From positions 455,877 through 519,876 of the forward strand of contig NZ_HG005140.1 of assembly GCF_000455265.1 (NCBI RefSeq): 64,000 bases of DNA. The letters run 5' to 3'. Positions 60,794 to 64,000 of the stretch are shown piece by piece. A model generated the notes under the pieces. It had not been told where the DNA came from, ran no database searches, and was given only the letters and a program-made list of their open reading frames with translations. A program made the translations under genes and the position numbers. The DNA is from Paenibacillus antibioticophila. Lineage in GTDB: Bacteria > Bacillota > Bacilli > Paenibacillales > Paenibacillaceae. The first letter of the stretch is position 1. Each line of letters opens with the position of its first letter.

Positions 60794-62184
60794 CGCGTCT
60801 TCTCCTCCGCGGCGGCATCCGTGCCGGAGCTTGCTTCGTTATGGGCTTCGCCAAGCCAGGCGCCCTGTTCAACCAGGATGCTCTGCAGCTCCGCTACTGA
60901 AATGCTCCGCGAATTGGCGCCCGGAGAGCGAAGGGCCAACGCCGCGGCTGTACCCGCAGCCTGACCCATGGCGAAGCAGTTCGGCATGACCCGGAGCGAG
61001 CCTTGCACTGCGCGGTCCGAGGAAGCGGCTCTTCCAGGCACCCACAGGTTATCGATGCCAAGCGGAAGCAGAACACGGTAAGGCACGCCGTGAGACTCTC
61101 CCGGCTTCAAATGCGTGAAGGTCATATTGCTCTTGCTGGTAGCCAGGTGGATATCGATATAATAGGCATTTCGGGCAATATCATCAGGGAACGAGCGGGC
61201 GTTCACGAAATCCTCGACCGTCAGCACATAGTCTCCCTGAATGCGCCGGGTCTCCCGAATTCCAAGCTGCTCGCCGCTTGCCACAAGATGCGCCCGCTCA
61301 AATCCCGGTACTGACCGCCGGAAGAACTCCAGCTGCCGCTGAATCAGCCTGCGCCCTTCGATCGCGCCGCGCGTCAAATCCTCGGCCCGGGTGCCGTCGA
61401 CGCCGAATACATGGCCGAAATTGACACCGACCAATTCGTCGTCAATCCAGGCAAACCCCGATACGGAAGCACGGCCCTCGGGCAGTAGGCCCTCGGCAAT
61501 TCCCCGTTCTACCGTCTTATGCAGCTGCCCGGTATCCCCCGACTCCTCTAAGTACCGGAGAAATTTTGGCCGGTTCACCTTGGACAGCAAATAGCACATG
61601 CTTCCCGGTTGAAGCTCGCCGGCATCTCCGCCCTTCTGAAAAGGAACTCCCGCCATCGCGGCTACGTCGGCATCTCCCGTGGCATCGATAACGTATTTGC
61701 ACCGCACCAGCGAACGGCCCGATTTATTGGCGATGACAACTCCCTCGATACGCCGTCCATCCTCAGACCGCAGCACATCATAGATAAAGGTATGGAAGAG
61801 CGGCTTCACCCCCGCCTCCAGAATGGCGTCGTCATAGACCCGTTTCAGCACCTCGGGATCGATAGGAACCCAATCCAGCGTCTGCTCATATTCCTTGCGG
61901 AAATCCTCGCTGCATGACTGCTTCATCCGTTCCATCAGCCCGAGACCGATGCCGCGAATGATCGGCTTTTCCTTATCCGTAAATGGGCAGAAAGCAGGGA
62001 CAAGCGCTACGGTCCCCATCCCGCCCATGAACCCTCTCTGTTCGATCAACAACGTGCTCGCCCCGTTCGATGCTGCGCTAATGGCGGCTCCAATACCGGA
62101 TGGACCTCCGCCGACGACAACGACATCCACATCATACGAGACCGGGATACGCGATCCCGGCAGAATTACTTCTCCAATACTCAT
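60790..62184 (-). CDS. FAD-dependent oxidoreductase of carbohydrate loci
   Basis: The 464-residue protein begins with an FAD-binding Rossmann motif 'VVVVGGGPSGIGAAISAA' (about residues 20-37) and 'TLLIEQRGFMGGMGT'. It belongs to the 'FAD-dependent oxidoreductase' group common in Paenibacillus and Bacteroides glycan loci, with the typical C-terminal 'PGRAASSDRAVQGSLRVMPNCFAMGQAAGTAAALA'-type text. The oxidised substrate is not established for the family; a sugar or sugar alcohol is likely here. The ATG at 62184 follows AGGAGGAG. It overlaps the SGNH gene by 4 bp and starts 16 bp after the GH130 stop. Confidence 0.85.
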   Translation of the reverse strand: MSIGEVILPGSRIPVSYDVDVVVVGGGPSGIGAAISAASNGASTLLIEQRGFMGGMGTVALVPAFCPFTDKEKPIIRGIGLGLMERMKQSCSEDFRKEYEQTLDWVPIDPEVLKRVYDDAILEAGVKPLFHTFIYDVLRSEDGRRIEGVVIANKSGRSLVRCKYVIDATGDADVAAMAGVPFQKGGDAGELQPGSMCYLLSKVNRPKFLRYLEESGDTGQLHKTVERGIAEGLLPEGRASVSGFAWIDDELVGVNFGHVFGVDGTRAEDLTRGAIEGRRLIQRQLEFFRRSVPGFERAHLVASGEQLGIRETRRIQGDYVLTVEDFVNARSFPDDIARNAYYIDIHLATSKSNMTFTHLKPGESHGVPYRVLLPLGIDNLWVPGRAASSDRAVQGSLRVMPNCFAMGQAAGTAAALALRSPGANSRSISVAELQSILVEQGAWLGEAHNEASSGTDAAAEEKTR

Positions 62185-62200
62185 ATCCGACTCCTCCTGT

Positions 62201-63211
62201 CTATTTCCCGTTATTCTCCAGACAAAGTCTAACCAAATCATCTACATGGGCCGTTGCCAGACACTCCCACGTGTCTGCGGCGCCGTAATAAATTTTGACT
62301 TCCCCCGAATCCTCCAGAATCATTCCGCCCGGAAAAATCACATCATTGCGGAAGCCACCGGTAGTCTCATAAGATGCCTCCGGGGCGATGAGCGGCGAAT
62401 GGGACATGCCGACGATTTTGCCGGGATCCTCCAGATCCAGCAGCATAATGCCTGCGGTATAGCGCTTCTTCCAGCTCTCCTCCCACCCGTTCTTGCCGCG
62501 GGAAGGATCCAGGTCCACGGCGTGGAACGCGGTTAGCCAGCCTTTGTCCGTCTTGACGGGCGGCGCCCCGGGCCCTACCTTGTCATTGGCAAAAGGAACC
62601 TGCTCCACGCCCAGCACCAATCGGGATCCTCCCCAGTATTTCAGGTCCGGCGAATCGCTCATCCACATGTCGAAGCGGTCTCGCCCGCCCCGGCTGTACA
62701 CCGGGAAGGGGCGCTCCAGGCGAACGTAGCTGCCGCCGATTTTCTCCGGAAACAGAACCATATTGCGGTTATCCGGGACCGAGAGGCTGAGAACGTCGAA
62801 TTTGCGGAAATCCTCAGTCGCGGCAATACCGCCTCGAAGCCCATGCTTCGTATCGACGGCAAAGCACATATGGCATTTCCCATCGATGACGGTCAACCTG
62901 GGGTCATATACCCGGGTCACTTCCTCGTCATGCCAGCTCCAGCAAGGCTCCGGCTGGACTTCCCAGCGGATGCCGTCATCGCTGAAGGCTAGTCCCAGAT
63001 TGGTCGTGCTGTGCGGCTCGATCGTGCCCTTCTCTTCATTTCCATAGTCATTCCGGAATACCATGACATATTTGCCTTCATATTTGGTCACGCCTGCATT
63101 AAATACCATGGCCGGACCATAAGGCACATCCTTCGGCCCCAGGATCGGATTGGCCGGATGCCGGACAATGACGGGACTGGATGCCAGAGATCCGATAATC
63201 GGTTCATTCAT
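62201..63211 (-). CDS. GH130-family glycoside phosphorylase/hydrolase
   Basis: The 336-residue five-bladed beta-propeller resembles GH130 enzymes. It has 'NPILGPKDVPYGPAMVFNAGVTKY', 'YDPRLTVIDG', 'RDRFDMWMSDSPDLKYWG', 'GPGAPPVKTDKGWLTAFHAVD' and 'YYGAADTWECLATA'. The Asp in 'DPRLT' is the conserved catalytic acid. Family members phosphorolyse or hydrolyse beta-mannosides. No signal peptide is present, so it works on imported sugar. The ATG at 63211 follows AGAGGGAG; a longer frame (63274) has no such site. Downstream are the FAD oxidoreductase and SGNH hydrolase; upstream is a sugar permease. Confidence 0.85.
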   Translation of the reverse strand: MNEPIIGSLASSPVIVRHPANPILGPKDVPYGPAMVFNAGVTKYEGKYVMVFRNDYGNEEKGTIEPHSTTNLGLAFSDDGIRWEVQPEPCWSWHDEEVTRVYDPRLTVIDGKCHMCFAVDTKHGLRGGIAATEDFRKFDVLSLSVPDNRNMVLFPEKIGGSYVRLERPFPVYSRGGRDRFDMWMSDSPDLKYWGGSRLVLGVEQVPFANDKVGPGAPPVKTDKGWLTAFHAVDLDPSRGKNGWEESWKKRYTAGIMLLDLEDPGKIVGMSHSPLIAPEASYETTGGFRNDVIFPGGMILEDSGEVKIYYGAADTWECLATAHVDDLVRLCLENNGK

Positions 63212-63299
63212 AAAGCTTCTACTCCCTCTCTGTAGGTTGCTGTACATACAGGGTAACGTATATACCTTCTCCACGTAACCTTTTTATTCAACGTAATGA

Positions 63300-64000
63300 T
63301 CAGCCCTTGATGGAGCCCGCCGTGACCTGCATGAATGATTTGTTCGCAAGCAGATACACCAGCAGCATCGGCAGCATCGACAAGCAGGCGCCGGCCATCA
63401 TCAGATTCGTCTGCATGGCTGCCGACGAGCCGTATCTCAGATTGGCCAATCCCACGGTCAGCGTCTGCAGGTGAGGATCGGTCAAGGTGAATACCAGGGG
63501 CAGGATATATTCATTCCAGGCATGCCGGAAAGCGAACAGCCCCGATACCCCGAGCCCCGGCGCAAGCAGGGGAATAATGATCCGGAAGAAGGTGCGGATA
63601 AAGCCCGAGCCGTCCATCATCGCCGCTTCGTCAAGCTCGCGGGGGATCGACTTGTAGAATCCCGACAGAATGAAAAAGGTGCTGGCATGCCCGCTGATCA
63701 GGATCAGGATGACGCCCCATAGCGATGAATTCAGACCCAGCAAGACCATCAGGTCAAATTGAGGTCTCAGCACGATGGCTCCCATCGATATGAACATCAT
63801 TGAAGCCTGGAGCCCGACGAAGAGGGCCTTTCCGGGAAAGCTTCTCCGGTCAACCACATACGCGGCCATAGCTGCTACTAGAAGCGTGCCGACGGTCGAG
63901 GTGACGCTCATAAACAAGCTGTTCCAGGTGTAACGGGCGAAATTGCTTTGCTGCCAGGCCTCCGCATAGTTTGCGAACTGCCACTTCGAAGGGATCAGGT
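63300..64000 (-). CDS. Carbohydrate ABC transporter permease, MalG type (5' end outside window)
   Basis: The minus-strand frame is open from the window edge through 'LIPSKWQFANYAEAWQQSNF' to the stop at 63300. Over 230 residues of the C-terminal part of a CUT1 permease are visible. The EAA loop 'ELDEAAMMDGSGFIRTFFRIIIPLL' (split motif) and the typical 'KSFMQVTAGSIKG' ending identify it. It is the MalG-like half of an importer; its partner permease and binding protein should lie beyond the right edge. It precedes GH130 by 88 bp in the same direction, so both probably belong to one operon. Confidence 0.92.
   Translation of the reverse strand, partial: LIPSKWQFANYAEAWQQSNFARYTWNSLFMSVTSTVGTLLVAAMAAYVVDRRSFPGKALFVGLQASMMFISMGAIVLRPQFDLMVLLGLNSSLWGVILILISGHASTFFILSGFYKSIPRELDEAAMMDGSGFIRTFFRIIIPLLAPGLGVSGLFAFRHAWNEYILPLVFTLTDPHLQTLTVGLANLRYGSSAAMQTNLMMAGACLSMLPMLLVYLLANKSFMQVTAGSIKG

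Overview
The window looks like chromosomal DNA from a Paenibacillus-type member of the Bacillota. The signs are strong AGGAGG-type ribosome binding sites, frequent TTG and GTG starts, long Rho-independent terminators, an SLH-anchored surface protein, a complete seven-gene Mrp antiporter operon, and many ABC importers for sugars and iron chelates. I saw no rRNA, tRNA, CRISPR array, prophage or complete insertion sequence.

Layout. 1-0.76 kb is the tail of an ABC exporter, facing an aldo/keto reductase. 1.9-12.6 kb is one sugar locus. A leftward set (ROK repressor, L-fucose/D-arabinose isomerase, lipoprotein binding protein, two permeases, GH125 mannosidase) diverges from a rightward set (unknown glycosidase-like protein, PfkB kinase, pentulose/hexulose-phosphate epimerase). 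The shared intergenic region holds a promoter and a likely operator. 12.6-14.06 kb is a small rearranged interval with a duplicated terminator block, a 58-residue protein and a lipoprotein. 14.06-16.4 kb holds the two carboxynorspermidine-pathway polyamine genes. 16.6-19.6 kb has a SUFU-domain protein and an ABC exporter.

19.6-22.6 kb and 24.5-29.3 kb are two iron-chelate ABC importers, each with a consensus promoter overlapped or followed by a Fur-box-like site. The second ends in a FhuF-like Fe-S reductase. Between them sits an ECF sigma/anti-sigma/membrane zinc-ribbon operon. 29.6-31.7 kb is ahpC-ahpF with a PerR-like site on its -10 box. Then come an SDR, a VOC protein, a ROK fructokinase and an alpha/beta hydrolase. 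36.4-42.2 kb is mrpABCDEFG, divergent from a universal stress protein. 43.1 kb is a minimal tyrosine recombinase that has lost a catalytic arginine. 45.2-52.7 kb pairs a 1214-residue SLH surface protein with a divergent hybrid kinase/response regulator. 52.8-54.7 kb is a TetR/MFS efflux unit with a clear operator. 55-60 kb holds an SseB protein, a LacI regulator, a GDPD-like enzyme, a lipoprotein and two gene remnants. 60.2-64 kb is the end of another glycan locus (SGNH hydrolase, FAD oxidoreductase, GH130, ABC permease).

The most unusual content is non-coding. Three gene-free stretches (34.4-34.7, 35.98-36.16 and 44.31-44.49 kb) carry arrays of roughly 22-bp words repeated every 50 or 52 bp. 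Two of them have almost the same four-site dyad geometry but quite different words. The 44.3 kb array lies between two inverted copies of a roughly 125-170 nt imperfect palindrome whose arms show compensatory changes. These look like a repeat family defined by geometry and possibly a structured RNA or palindromic element; I do not recognise either as a named family.
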